Of a stretch of DNA of 64,000 nt, positions 20,187 through 29,477 are shown piece after piece (positions within the stretch are counted from its first letter, which is position 1; every line of letters starts with the position of its first letter). Source of the stretch: a virus; IMG/VR virus record IMGVR_UViG_3300008113_000012, positions 1 to 64,000 of that record. One strand, given 5' to 3'. The position numbers and the translations under genes are program-made. The notes below the pieces were generated by a model. The model was given only the letters and a program-made list of their open reading frames with translations. It did not search any database and had not been told where the DNA came from.

Positions 20187-23100
20187 TAGTTATTTCCTGC
20201 ACTTGTTATTGTTTGTTGACTTGTTATTCTTGCGGTAGTTGTAATTAATCCGGAACTCTTTATCTTACTAGCTGTGATTGCAGTAATAACTTCAATGTCA
20301 TCTACTGTTGCACCGTTAATAAAAATTTGATCTTTTTCAGCTCTTATTTCGTACAAACTACCAAATGTAAGAGTTGACTGTTTAGGAACTATGATAAAAT
20401 TTACTATGTTAGGCGCTAGTCTATTCATAACATACGCTGAAAGCTCTGTAAAGTAAAAGTTGCCGCCAAAATCCCAATTTTCTAATGCAAAAAATTCGTT
20501 GATTGCAGATAAAACTTTCGACTTAGCATCGTTGTCGCTGATAACAACTTCTGCATTTTTAACAATTTTAAAAACTGCTTGCACATCTGGACTAGCTTTT
20601 GATCCAAATAATACTTTATATTTTACTGGATGATAAATGATCTCATCTGAAATTGATTTAATTTTATTCAAATCAGTTGATAACATATTGTATAGAAAAT
20701 CAGAACTAGGTGCTAGAGGCTCTGTTGCAATAGTGTCATCTAACCATTCTCTAAATGTCTTGTCATAGTCTTTAGTTAAAATAAACACATCGACCATATT
20801 AGTCAATCCTGGATCAATTCTTGACTCATAGTCTGCATTATGAATATATTGGAATTTAATATTTGCTCGGCCGAAGTACACTCGATAATTTAAAGACACT
20901 ACAAATCCATTTACTAGACTATATTGTTTAACAACATTTGTATCTATAAAATAATAATACTGTCCGTCAACTCCACTTAAAGGTTGTGTGTTTAAAATTA
21001 ATACAGTGTTATTAGAATTATCAATCCAGCGGTAGTCTTCTTGTCCTTGCTCAATTATATACAATTCAAGTACTACATATTTTTCATTGTTTGCAACAGG
21101 ATTTAAAGGATCTGCAGGATCAACAATTTCATCAAAGATATTAGGATCGTCAACAATGCTGTCATCGTCAGTATCTGCAAAGGTTACTTCAATTTTTTTA
21201 GTATCAACATAACCGTCAAGTCCTTTGAACTCTTCAGTAATTTCCCATTCTCTATCATAGGTAAAAGGTATAGTGTCACTTGGCTGTGTGTTAATGCTTA
21301 AAATTTTAATTTTATCTTTAACAATTGTATTTGTTCTAGTATCATAAATTTTATCACTAGCATCAAAATAGAAACGTATTTGCTGATCACTTTCAAATAT
21401 AAATCTTAGTAGTCTAGATTTAACAGTATAAAATTCAGTATCAGTAGTAAACAATATCATCCAACTAGAATCTGATTGTTGGTTACTGTTGCTTCCTTGA
21501 TTACCTAGGTTAAAATTACTAGCAGTGTCTAAATTAACTTCAAAGATAATTTTCCAGACTCTGCTCTCAACATCATATCGAAGTCCAAACGGCTTGTTCG
21601 AAAATACTAGGTCGACCATTGTAGCAACTGTACTGTCATCGATCGTTGTTCTCCATGCAGGTACAATCTGTGCAAGTCTAGCCAATGTTGGTACTATATC
21701 ATTTAATATAATTGTGCCTGACCCGTCAGCTAATATGCCAGTGCCATTGTTTGTTCCGTCGCCACTAATTGATACAATCTTACACCATATAGTAGTTGCA
21801 GCATTAAGAGGAAACTGTGTTCCTGATAAGACTGTTACTATCTGATTATTATTACTTCTATCAAAGTATTGGGTAGTAGGATCAGCAACTGTAAATTTAA
21901 CCAATGCGCCAGGTGTAGCAAATCTTAATAATGTACTTGTGTATACTCCTGTTTTGTAAGGAGTATTTGGTTCAGGTGCGGTGCCACCAATATAACCAGT
22001 TGATTGATTAACATCTGTTGTTTTATTATACCAAGAAACACTTAGTGACTCGGTTGCAATTTTAGTAAATTTTGAATAATAGAAATCTCTAAGTTGTTTT
22101 GATTTTAAAGTTTCCAACAGTTGATTATAGATTACTGCTTGTATATCTGTACGAGTAGCATAACTGAATCTAAAACTGTCAGTGTATTCTTCTTTATACA
22201 GGGCACCATCGTCAGCAAATAAGTTTGTTTTAGAGTATTTTCCAGTTGGGTCAACTAGATCAAAATAACGACTAATACCGCTAGATGTGCGATTAATTGC
22301 TTTAACTTTGACTACTTGTTGATTAACACTTAAGGGAGTAATGTTGTAATCTTCCCCAGTAATCATACGATTCTGCGTGTAATACGTTGCAGGTGCATTA
22401 GCTTTAATGCTGTCGTTTGATTCTGTAGCTGCTGAATTTGCTACAGATGTTTGAAGGCTTACAGTTACTGATAATGTTTCTACTTGATTAAAATTAGAAA
22501 CATAAGGTATTTCAATTGTTACATTTCTAATGTCTTTAGGATTAATAGTAAACGCAATTCCAGTGCTTTGTCTGTAATATGTACGGAATGTGCCTCTTGG
22601 TAGATTACCAAAAGTACCGTCACTAAAAGACAAACTAACTTTGTCTTCGGCTTTTGTAATAACAGAATAAATGTTTCTTATAGATTTTTTTAGACTGTTA
22701 TAGATTGTATTGTTGCCTTCTAAAGACGAAATTTTAGCCCAATATTCCGACTCTTGGCCTTGACTATCAAGTTTGTATAACCAGACGTCATCATTATTAA
22801 TATTAATTGCATCAATATCAACAATTTCGTTCGTGCTAGGCTGGTCAATGGTAAATGTGCCTTGATTTAAAATGCCCTGACGGAAATGTATAAAGAATCC
22901 AGTATTAGTGCTACCGTTTCCTTTTCCGTCATTTCGGTAGATAAATGCCAGTCTATTTCCTACAGCAGGTGGTTCTTCATACAAATAAGTCTGATCCTTA
23001 AATGTTGTTGATACGATTTCAAAAGGTAAATTCCTGCCGTCTACTGATTTGTTAAATCCATAAACAGGAACATCAAGATTGCTGGCTTGAAAACGATATT

Positions 23101-23656
23101 GTTCTGTAGGAATACCGTAAATTTCATTTTTATCGTCTGGATTACCAAATTGACGATTAACTGGCAATGCTGCATTAATTACTTTAATAAATTGATCGTA
23201 CCAATTGGCATTTGAAGGATCGTTCCACGATACTGTCTGTCCTGAAAGATTTCTTCCGTTAGAATCGTATATAATTTGCGTGGTAGAAACTGTAGTAAAC
23301 TTTAATAATCCGCTAGCTGCAATATTTCGCTTGGCATTATAGCTTAATAGACGGGCAAGACGTATAATACTTTCTCTACGTTCAGATAACTCTAAAAAGT
23401 TATCTCTAGCATTCATGTCAATACGGAATGCAATACTTTGTCCAAGGAATGCGATAAGATCAATTAGAGCAAGATATTCGCTAGATTCAATATAATCGTT
23501 AAAATCTTCAGGATAATTTTCACGGATATACTGAACCATTACCCTACGTAGGTTCTCAAAGTCGTAGCTTTGAAAGTCTGCATTGCGGAAACTTTGGTAG
23601 ATACGTTTCCAATCTTCCGCTACTAGTAATCTATTTTGTCTATCAGTTGTTGACAT
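20186..23656 (-). CDS. 6: Baseplate wedge subunit gp6
   Basis: The N-terminal region is a clear gp6 match in character: MSTTDRQNRLLVAEDWKRIY, then NYPEDFNDYIESSEYLALID and FRIDMNARDNFLELSERRES, with SYNAKRN following. gp6 forms the baseplate wedge ring that dimerises neighbouring wedges around the hub. I chose the ATG at 23656 because GGGAAGG sits five to eleven bases upstream; an in-frame TTG at 23668 lies inside that Shine-Dalgarno region and is unlikely. The product is 1156 aa, well above T4 gp6 (660 aa), with extra beta-rich material in the middle. Its stop overlaps the giant gene start (TAATG). A late-promoter-like site precedes it. Confidence 0.9.
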   Translation of the reverse strand: MSTTDRQNRLLVAEDWKRIYQSFRNADFQSYDFENLRRVMVQYIRENYPEDFNDYIESSEYLALIDLIAFLGQSIAFRIDMNARDNFLELSERRESIIRLARLLSYNAKRNIAASGLLKFTTVSTTQIIYDSNGRNLSGQTVSWNDPSNANWYDQFIKVINAALPVNRQFGNPDDKNEIYGIPTEQYRFQASNLDVPVYGFNKSVDGRNLPFEIVSTTFKDQTYLYEEPPAVGNRLAFIYRNDGKGNGSTNTGFFIHFRQGILNQGTFTIDQPSTNEIVDIDAININNDDVWLYKLDSQGQESEYWAKISSLEGNNTIYNSLKKSIRNIYSVITKAEDKVSLSFSDGTFGNLPRGTFRTYYRQSTGIAFTINPKDIRNVTIEIPYVSNFNQVETLSVTVSLQTSVANSAATESNDSIKANAPATYYTQNRMITGEDYNITPLSVNQQVVKVKAINRTSSGISRYFDLVDPTGKYSKTNLFADDGALYKEEYTDSFRFSYATRTDIQAVIYNQLLETLKSKQLRDFYYSKFTKIATESLSVSWYNKTTDVNQSTGYIGGTAPEPNTPYKTGVYTSTLLRFATPGALVKFTVADPTTQYFDRSNNNQIVTVLSGTQFPLNAATTIWCKIVSISGDGTNNGTGILADGSGTIILNDIVPTLARLAQIVPAWRTTIDDSTVATMVDLVFSNKPFGLRYDVESRVWKIIFEVNLDTASNFNLGNQGSNSNQQSDSSWMILFTTDTEFYTVKSRLLRFIFESDQQIRFYFDASDKIYDTRTNTIVKDKIKILSINTQPSDTIPFTYDREWEITEEFKGLDGYVDTKKIEVTFADTDDDSIVDDPNIFDEIVDPADPLNPVANNEKYVVLELYIIEQGQEDYRWIDNSNNTVLILNTQPLSGVDGQYYYFIDTNVVKQYSLVNGFVVSLNYRVYFGRANIKFQYIHNADYESRIDPGLTNMVDVFILTKDYDKTFREWLDDTIATEPLAPSSDFLYNMLSTDLNKIKSISDEIIYHPVKYKVLFGSKASPDVQAVFKIVKNAEVVISDNDAKSKVLSAINEFFALENWDFGGNFYFTELSAYVMNRLAPNIVNFIIVPKQSTLTFGSLYEIRAEKDQIFINGATVDDIEVITAITASKIKSSGLITTTARITSQQTITSAGNN

Positions 23657-23676
23657 ACGCCTTCCCAATTATTGAG

Positions 23677-23684
23677 TATTTAGC
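23677..23684 (-). promoter_or_regulatory. Candidate T4-type late promoter upstream of gp6
   Basis: The minus strand reads GCTAAATA followed by CTCAATAATTGGGAAGG and the gp6 ATG. Spacing of 20 nt to the start codon allows a short leader containing the GGGAAGG ribosome site. Similar to GCTAAATA sites at 48318 and 52161. Confidence 0.45.
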
Positions 23685-23711
23685 GTATATTATTATGTGT
23701 GTAGTTAATTA

Positions 23712-24155
23712 TTAAGCAATTAAACCGTTATCTTGATCGAATTTAAACTGTATTGACTCTTGTATGTTGTAAGGAAAATAGACTAAGGTACACTCAACTT
23801 GTAAACCTGTTTCGTAAGGTGTTACTATAATTTTTTCTGCACGTACTCTGGGATCATAGTTAATAACTGTTTCTACATCTTTTGTAATCATTTCTACCAT
23901 TTCATTTGTTAACGGTTCAAAGATAACGTCCCAAATAATAGTTCCAAATGTAGGTTGCTCTAATCTTTCACCCAATCGTATGTGAAAATGATTTATAATA
24001 TCCTGTTTGATTAAGAATAAATCATACAGCGCAAAGCTCTCAGTAGCCGTAGATACTGTGCTAAAACCTTTGTAAGTCTTAGATCCTGTAATAACTTGCT
24101 GTTGAATAGAACCTCTTAATGTGATTCTATCATATAGTTGAGAACTTGTTGCCAT
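23712..24155 (-). CDS. 25: Baseplate wedge subunit gp25
   Basis: The 147-aa product has the gp25/lysozyme-like wedge signature: ALYDLFLIKQDIINHF (residues 42-57), then RLGERLEQPTFG (60-71) and WDVIFEPLT. These are the conserved features of T4 gp25 and of type VI secretion TssE, which nucleate sheath assembly on the baseplate. Length is close to T4 gp25 (132 aa). It follows gp5 by seven bases and precedes gp6, as expected for a wedge gene group. Despite the family name, no lysozyme activity is expected. Confidence 0.92.
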   Translation of the reverse strand: MATSSQLYDRITLRGSIQQQVITGSKTYKGFSTVSTATESFALYDLFLIKQDIINHFHIRLGERLEQPTFGTIIWDVIFEPLTNEMVEMITKDVETVINYDPRVRAEKIIVTPYETGLQVECTLVYFPYNIQESIQFKFDQDNGLIA

Positions 24156-24162
24156 ACTTTAT

Positions 24163-26010
24163 TTAACCTTGTTGAGACGGGCCAACTTTAGAGAACGTAT
24201 CAGTTGATGTAGAATATGTTCTCCAAGCGCCTGCTGGTTCTTTCATATCTAATGTAAAATCGCCTTGTGCGTTTAATTCTTCGCCGTCTGTAGACTCGTA
24301 CCTACCTTCTTTATCTCTATCAAGTTTATCTGGCTTATAGTTTAACGGATCTAAATTTTCATGATGCGGGTAAGGTTCTGGAGTAGGCATTCTACGTACT
24401 ATCGCTTCTGTACTAATTAAAGATTGCCATTCATCTTGACTGGTTAAATCTACTATTGTATGCAACTTTAATCTCTGTGGTAAGCCTGCTTCAGCAGCAT
24501 CAGGGCCGCCAGCGGCAGCGGCAGCCGGTTGTGCTGGGTTGCCACTACTGTTCATATGAATCTGACTAGCAGTTTCCAAATGATTTCCTGTAGTTTTGAT
24601 ATGATGCGTTCCGCCAGTTGTAACCTTCCTATCTCCAGTAACTGTGTGATCAAATGTGCCGTTGTGTGTTATCTTAATGTTTCCATTGATAATAACATCT
24701 GTATTTCCACCAGTAGTAGTTTTTACAGTTCCGCTTTGTGTAACAAAATTTTCAATTACACTGTTATAAACAGTGTGTAAGAAATCTTTTTCGTACAATT
24801 TATCTACTTGCAACTTTACATGATGTTTGTAATTTTGTTCGTAAGTTTTATCTACATCTTGTTTGATTTGTATTTTTTGATTGCCGTCTACAATTAAAAT
24901 TTGATCGCCTATAACATGGGTGTGCTTTTCACCTTTAACTTTTGTATTAAAGTTTCTACCTGCTTCCATGTTGATATCGCGGTCTGCATAAAAATTAAAG
25001 TCTTGCTTGGTCCTAAAACTGATGCTGTCTTCTGCATAGACTTCCATCTTACCGTCACTGGTTAATTCAATCCATGCTGTGCCGCGGCTGTTACTAATAT
25101 AAATCAAATCTTCACTATTATGCATTAAAATTTGATGCCCTGTACGTGTACGCAGTCTAATCAGTTCATTGTGCAAGATATCTTTTATACCTGACTCACC
25201 TTGTTCAACTGCACCGTATTCTGGCGGACCTTCGTGTGCTTTAGTTTTACGCAGAAACTTGTCGTCACCGTCATCCATGACAAAACTTGAGCCGCCTAAT
25301 CGACTAACATAAGCATTAGGAATCTTATGTTCGTGTTTTCCTACTTTTCCTTGTTTGCCTGTTTTATCTACCGGGCCCGGAGTACTGATGCCAAATACCA
25401 TGCTAGGTACTTCTCGACGAGCACTTGAGGTTGTAATACCTCTAATGTCGTCTTTTAACAATCCTTGTGCTTCTAACTTCTTAGCACTTGGATGTTCAGG
25501 TTTTAATTTTTTAGTAGTGTCAGATTGCGTTTCACTGTGTATAATTTTATTATATTCAGTAACTGGTACTCTAGTTTTTTCAGTATCAGTTTCTCTACTA
25601 CTGTCAACAACATACTGTGTAGCAGCATATCCCGGCAGGCTAAAATTTATATCTTCGTTTTGTACACAACCAAACCAAAAACCTTTTCTAGTGTCGCCGC
25701 CAATGAAAATACAAGCAACAATTTGCCCTACATCTGGCGGAACAAACCACATGCCGTAGGACTTCTGTGTATTATTATGAGTATCTGGATCTTCACTTAC
25801 ATAATCAATACTAGTAGATCCGTAGAAAGGATTAAGATACTTTACAGTCCTTAATTGTCCTTCACGATCCTCGTCATTACCTGATTCAAGTAAGAGTTGT
25901 ACTTCAAGTGTTCCCATATAACTAGGATCAAGATGACTAACAACTTTTGCAAGAAACGGTCCTGCGTCGGGTGTAGTGGCGTTTGCGCCTTTTCTAAAAT
26001 TTTCTGCCAT
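24163..26010 (-). CDS. 5: Baseplate central spike gp5-like (no lysozyme domain seen)
   Basis: The N-terminal region (residues ~15-130) fits the OB-fold domain of gp5/VgrG-type spikes: GPFLAKVVSHLDPSYMGTLE, then SYGMWFVPPDVGQIVACIFI and GDTRKGFWFGCV. The C-terminal half is a repetitive beta-helix-like region with regular short strands (DRDINMEAGRNFNTKV, GDQILIVDGNQKIQIKQDV, TTGGNTDVIINGNIKITHNG), as in the gp5 needle. I do not see an E-D-T lysozyme domain between them, whereas T4 gp5 carries one. The tip region after it ends in DTFSKVGPSQQG. The protein is 615 aa, against 575 for T4 gp5. It sits between the putative hub protein and gp25. Confidence 0.82.
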   Translation of the reverse strand: MAENFRKGANATTPDAGPFLAKVVSHLDPSYMGTLEVQLLLESGNDEDREGQLRTVKYLNPFYGSTSIDYVSEDPDTHNNTQKSYGMWFVPPDVGQIVACIFIGGDTRKGFWFGCVQNEDINFSLPGYAATQYVVDSSRETDTEKTRVPVTEYNKIIHSETQSDTTKKLKPEHPSAKKLEAQGLLKDDIRGITTSSARREVPSMVFGISTPGPVDKTGKQGKVGKHEHKIPNAYVSRLGGSSFVMDDGDDKFLRKTKAHEGPPEYGAVEQGESGIKDILHNELIRLRTRTGHQILMHNSEDLIYISNSRGTAWIELTSDGKMEVYAEDSISFRTKQDFNFYADRDINMEAGRNFNTKVKGEKHTHVIGDQILIVDGNQKIQIKQDVDKTYEQNYKHHVKLQVDKLYEKDFLHTVYNSVIENFVTQSGTVKTTTGGNTDVIINGNIKITHNGTFDHTVTGDRKVTTGGTHHIKTTGNHLETASQIHMNSSGNPAQPAAAAAGGPDAAEAGLPQRLKLHTIVDLTSQDEWQSLISTEAIVRRMPTPEPYPHHENLDPLNYKPDKLDRDKEGRYESTDGEELNAQGDFTLDMKEPAGAWRTYSTSTDTFSKVGPSQQG

Positions 26011-26022
26011 AGTTTATTTGAT

Positions 26023-28281
26023 TTAAGGATCTGGTGGTTGATCCGGCATAGGATTCTTATCAGGATAGTTACCAGATGACGGGGTGGATACAGCTGACGG
26101 TTGTCCTGGAATTCTATACAATGTTATTCGTTGGGTAAATTTACCTCTGTTAAATGTGCTTTCAACTTCTTGGACCCTGTACTTACCTGTAAACTCTCTT
26201 ACAATTTTTCCACCAGCAAAGTCATAAAATCCAGTGTCAGTATTAGCATCTTCTGGAGTTCTAAAAGTTACTTTTACAATAATCTGCCCTTCTTGCCAGT
26301 TCATTGAACCTTCTGAATTGATAGGACCGCTTCCTGGAATTGTAAAGTTGCCCATGCCACTATTTCCTATGAAGTACGGGTCTCCTAGTATAGTTAAATC
26401 AAGCTTCATTAAGTCGTTACCATTAGTGGCCAAATCGTGAAACTGTCTAGCTGCTTGAGTCGCATAGTCGTCAGGTACGCCAGCGCCGCCAAATTTAGCT
26501 GTTGAAGTTCCTGTTTTATCTCTACGAACTACTTCTGCACCAGTTCCGCCCGATGGTTGCTCTGATGGCGGGGATCCACCAGCTGGAGGTGGTACAGCAT
26601 TTCCAGTAGCAGGAGATAGCACAGTAGTTTCAGAATTCCTGCCGCCGTCAGCATTAAATGCTCTATAAAAATCAGTATTATAGTTAATCTGAAAATCTAA
26701 TATATCGTAATTTTTACCAGTGTAGATATAATTAAATTCTCTAGCAACAGGAGGATCATCTGGGGCTTTAGATTTTGTGTTTGGAGGCAAAAAGATTGTT
26801 GCGTCTACTTCGTAAGGCACAACTCTAAAAATTACTTTCTTAGCTTTTTCTCCGGTTTTTGGATCTTCGTCGGATATATTATGAAAATGCGTTTCAATAC
26901 GCCACCAAATAACTTTACCCTGTGCGGTTTGATTAGCTTCTTCTAACGCCTTTCTACCATAGTCACTTGTTAAAATAACCTGATTAATAATATCTTGAAC
27001 TGTAGATCCTTGAGCAAATTTAAAATCAGCATTTCTTGTATTAATTTTTATTTCGCCTCGAGTATAAACTCCTGAAGCTGGATCATAAGTTGCGCCATCT
27101 TTAGCAAATTGACTATCTGCTTTATTGTACTGATTTAACCCTAATTCTGATTCTCCAATTAAATTGCCGTCACTGTTGCTAGTGTACGGTGCTGGAGGAA
27201 ATACTATATCAATTTCATGTGCATAAGTGACATTCTTTTTTCTGTCTTTGTCATCTTTAAGTTTATCATTAATAATTTTCTTTAAGCTCTTAGCAGAATC
27301 TTTCAATAGTGCCTTAACTGTTTTTGGGCCGCCATCGTCGCAACTAAAACTAGCATCTGTTTTTATTTCTGCAAAACTAGTTGACATGCCACCTTCATTC
27401 CAAGGAGATGCAGCAATTTCATATTCAGAACCTTTTGCAGTAACTTTCATTGCAACATCTCGTATCTTTATATGAATAGCTTTATTAGTATTAGGTATAG
27501 TTTGAGATAGACTGTCTGCGTCAAAGTGTCCTGTAAACTCAATCTTTAACATGTATGACGCAGCGGCATAATTTTTGTTGCCTGCTTGTAGTGCCGCTGT
27601 TTGTAAACTTTCCCAAAATTTACCCATACTGTAGGGCTCAATTACTTTAAAAGTAATATCATGTACATTAGAATTTCCAGCTTGTTGATCTAATCCAACA
27701 GTTCCGCTTAGTCGTACATTGTCAATAAATGTAGTTGCACCAACTACAGGTTGACTGTGTTTTTCGCTAATGATACAGATTGATCCGCCTCTATCTCCGC
27801 CATTTACTTCACCGTCAGTTAATGCCCATAAAGAAAATAGATAGTTATATGATGCGTAGGCATGTAAGGGGTTAGACATGGCACTACCAGTAAATCCTGC
27901 CATACCTATACCAGAGCCGCTGCCGCCAAACAAATTAGCAATATTATTAACTGCACTTGTAATTGCTCCAACGGCTGCACCTGCTGCGGCAACTGCTCCT
28001 ACGGCACCCATAATTTTTCCAGCAGCATTTGTTAAGCCTGCATTGCCTGTTAGTGCTCCTAGAGCACCTACTGCGGCTGCGGCAGATCCTGCTCCGGCAA
28101 CTACTCCTGGAATTGAACCAACTATTCCAGTGCCAACATTAGTTAACCCGTTAACCGCAGAATTACGTATATCGGCAGCTGAACGACCAATTGAACTTAA
28201 TCCAGCGGCAGTCTGTTGAACTCCACTTACTACTCTTGAAGTAGTGGCGGCTGCTGTAGTTGCGGCATTTAATAACCCCAT
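26023..28281 (-). CDS. Putative baseplate hub protein (gp27 position)
   Basis: The 752-aa product lies directly upstream of gp5, where a hub partner of the spike is expected. The first ~125 residues are extremely Ala/Gly-rich with glycine-zipper-like hydrophobic stretches (VAGAGSAAAAVGALGALTG, IMGAVGAVAAAGAAVGAITS) ending in FGGSGSG. The following region starts SNPLHAYASYNYLFSLWALT, then TFIDNVRLSGTVGLDQQAGN and KVIEPYSMGKFWESLQ. A Pro/Gly linker (residues ~560-585) separates a C-terminal domain containing GDPYFIGNSGMGNF and TFNRGKFTQRITLYRIPGQ, a motif type common in hub and tail-tip proteins. The gp27-like role is inferred from position; I cannot show homology by eye. Confidence 0.65.
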   Translation of the reverse strand: MGLLNAATTAAATTSRVVSGVQQTAAGLSSIGRSAADIRNSAVNGLTNVGTGIVGSIPGVVAGAGSAAAAVGALGALTGNAGLTNAAGKIMGAVGAVAAAGAAVGAITSAVNNIANLFGGSGSGIGMAGFTGSAMSNPLHAYASYNYLFSLWALTDGEVNGGDRGGSICIISEKHSQPVVGATTFIDNVRLSGTVGLDQQAGNSNVHDITFKVIEPYSMGKFWESLQTAALQAGNKNYAAASYMLKIEFTGHFDADSLSQTIPNTNKAIHIKIRDVAMKVTAKGSEYEIAASPWNEGGMSTSFAEIKTDASFSCDDGGPKTVKALLKDSAKSLKKIINDKLKDDKDRKKNVTYAHEIDIVFPPAPYTSNSDGNLIGESELGLNQYNKADSQFAKDGATYDPASGVYTRGEIKINTRNADFKFAQGSTVQDIINQVILTSDYGRKALEEANQTAQGKVIWWRIETHFHNISDEDPKTGEKAKKVIFRVVPYEVDATIFLPPNTKSKAPDDPPVAREFNYIYTGKNYDILDFQINYNTDFYRAFNADGGRNSETTVLSPATGNAVPPPAGGSPPSEQPSGGTGAEVVRRDKTGTSTAKFGGAGVPDDYATQAARQFHDLATNGNDLMKLDLTILGDPYFIGNSGMGNFTIPGSGPINSEGSMNWQEGQIIVKVTFRTPEDANTDTGFYDFAGGKIVREFTGKYRVQEVESTFNRGKFTQRITLYRIPGQPSAVSTPSSGNYPDKNPMPDQPPDP

Positions 28282-28282
28282 T

Positions 28283-28588
28283 TTATAATCCTAATACTTT
28301 CATTAACCTATCGCCTTTAGGAATATAAATCTGTGTACCTGGTATAAAATCGTAGATAGGATCTTGTAGTACATCAAGATTTCTCTGCATAAACACCCAC
28401 CATAATTTAGAATTTTTATACAAGTCAAATGCTAGTAAATCTGGACGGTGATTATATTGTGACTCAATAGTATAAAGAAAATCGTCAGGCTCTGCAGGCA
28501 CAGGGCGAATCTTTAAAAAGTCTAGATAGCCTTCTTTTATAGAAGTTTCTTTCCAAAGACTTGTAGGTTTATATGTTGCTGTTGTCAT
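28283..28588 (-). CDS. 53: Baseplate wedge gp53-like / LysM-like small protein
   Basis: The 101-aa product contains SQYNHRPDLLAFDLYKNSKL followed by WWVFMQRN, then DPIYDFIPGTQIYIPKGDRL. The first part resembles the region in T4 gp53 where a short helix precedes Y/WWVLLxxN, and the last part looks like a LysM-type iPGtxIyIP strand. T4 gp53 locks wedges together and has a LysM-like fold in its C-terminal half. This version is about half the T4 length (196 aa). Its start overlaps the gp48/54-like stop by one base (TAATG). Assignment is by motif and position. Confidence 0.6.
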   Translation of the reverse strand: MTTATYKPTSLWKETSIKEGYLDFLKIRPVPAEPDDFLYTIESQYNHRPDLLAFDLYKNSKLWWVFMQRNLDVLQDPIYDFIPGTQIYIPKGDRLMKVLGL

Positions 28589-29400
28589 TATACGAATCCT
28601 GCACTTCCGCCATTAATAAAAGATTGTAAATTAAATGTTTTGATTTTTTCTCTACTATAGATAGGTTGTAAACTTACACTAAAGTTACTCTTAATAGGTA
28701 CATGACTTGATCCTGTACTAATGTAATCTACGCCACTTGGTAAATCAACACTATAAGATTTAATAATTACTGGGATGTCTTTAAAAACATAATTACCGTA
28801 AGCATTAAATTTTAAAATAATAGGCGGATTGCCGTCTGAAAACATTTTAGTGGTAGCTCTTAAAAAATTAACTGCTTTGATCCAAACATCTGCTTGCATT
28901 GCATCTTCAACATAAAATGGTGCTGAAATTGATATACTTTCAGCTTTGCTATTTTGATAAGAGAAAAAACTGTAATTCTGGTGTGTAATTGGTTGCTCGT
29001 CATAAGTAGCACCACCCTGAATTTGAATTGTTGGAGTATAGGGGAATACTAGTTCACCTAGGGGGCAAGTTAATCTTGCTCTCCAGTCGCCACTACCGCC
29101 ACCTCCACCAAATATACTAGCGATTGCGCCCAAAGCTCCGGCGGCTTGGCCGATAGCTCCGTTAAATAGTGCTGCTCCGGCTGCAAACTTAGCAACTGGA
29201 TTTCCGCCCGGGGGAAGACTAATACTTCTTAACGCACTAACAGACGCAACTGCACCTTGTGCAGAATTAATTGCACCTGAAATTCTTCCTGCGGTACCGG
29301 CGATCGTACCTAATGTACCCATGGCTTGTGTACCAATTGAACCTATTGTTGATGAGGCTTGGCCTACTGCTCCGGAAAAACTATCAAATGGACCTGGCAT
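28588..29400 (-). CDS. Baseplate/tail-tube junction protein (gp48/gp54-like)
   Basis: The 270-aa product has an Ala/Gly/Ser-rich N-terminal ~100 residues ending in FGGGGGSGDWRARL, then a folded domain with FPYTPTIQIQGGATYDEQPI, SISISAPFYVEDAMQADVWI and PSGVDYISTGSSHVPIKSNF ending in a tail-tube-like FSVSLQPIYSRE. Gene position, size and C-terminal strand pattern fit the tail-tube initiator/cap proteins gp48 or gp54. It is the first gene of the minus-strand block. Its ATG is preceded by AAAGGAG and a late-promoter-like ACTAAATA. I cannot separate gp48 from gp54. Confidence 0.62.
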   Translation of the reverse strand: MPGPFDSFSGAVGQASSTIGSIGTQAMGTLGTIAGTAGRISGAINSAQGAVASVSALRSISLPPGGNPVAKFAAGAALFNGAIGQAAGALGAIASIFGGGGGSGDWRARLTCPLGELVFPYTPTIQIQGGATYDEQPITHQNYSFFSYQNSKAESISISAPFYVEDAMQADVWIKAVNFLRATTKMFSDGNPPIILKFNAYGNYVFKDIPVIIKSYSVDLPSGVDYISTGSSHVPIKSNFSVSLQPIYSREKIKTFNLQSFINGGSAGFV

Positions 29401-29422
29401 TATTTGGACTCCTTTGTCATAC

Positions 29423-29430
29423 TATTTAGT
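29423..29430 (-). promoter_or_regulatory. Candidate T4-type late promoter of the baseplate operon
   Basis: The minus strand reads ACTAAATA, 22 nt upstream of the ATG at 29400, with AAAGGAG in the short leader. Its outer base is shared with the -35 element of the divergent early promoter, so the two transcription programmes start back to back. Confidence 0.5.
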
Positions 29431-29458
29431 TGACAAAATTAAGTACATAGTTTATAAT
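29430..29458 (+). promoter_or_regulatory. Consensus sigma70-type promoter for gp55
   Basis: TTGACA at 29430-29435 and TATAAT at 29453-29458 are separated by exactly 17 bp, a perfect match to the bacterial housekeeping promoter. The predicted start is near 29465, leaving a leader of about 13 nt that contains AGGAA (29462-29466). Host RNA polymerase could read gp55 without phage factors. Confidence 0.85.
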
Positions 29459-29477
29459 TATAGGAACTTGGACTATT

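Noticed and set aside
23656-23668. TTG at 23668 as the gp6 start
   Set aside because: It lies within the GGGAAGG ribosome site of the ATG at 23656, which also matches the usual gp6 N-terminus.
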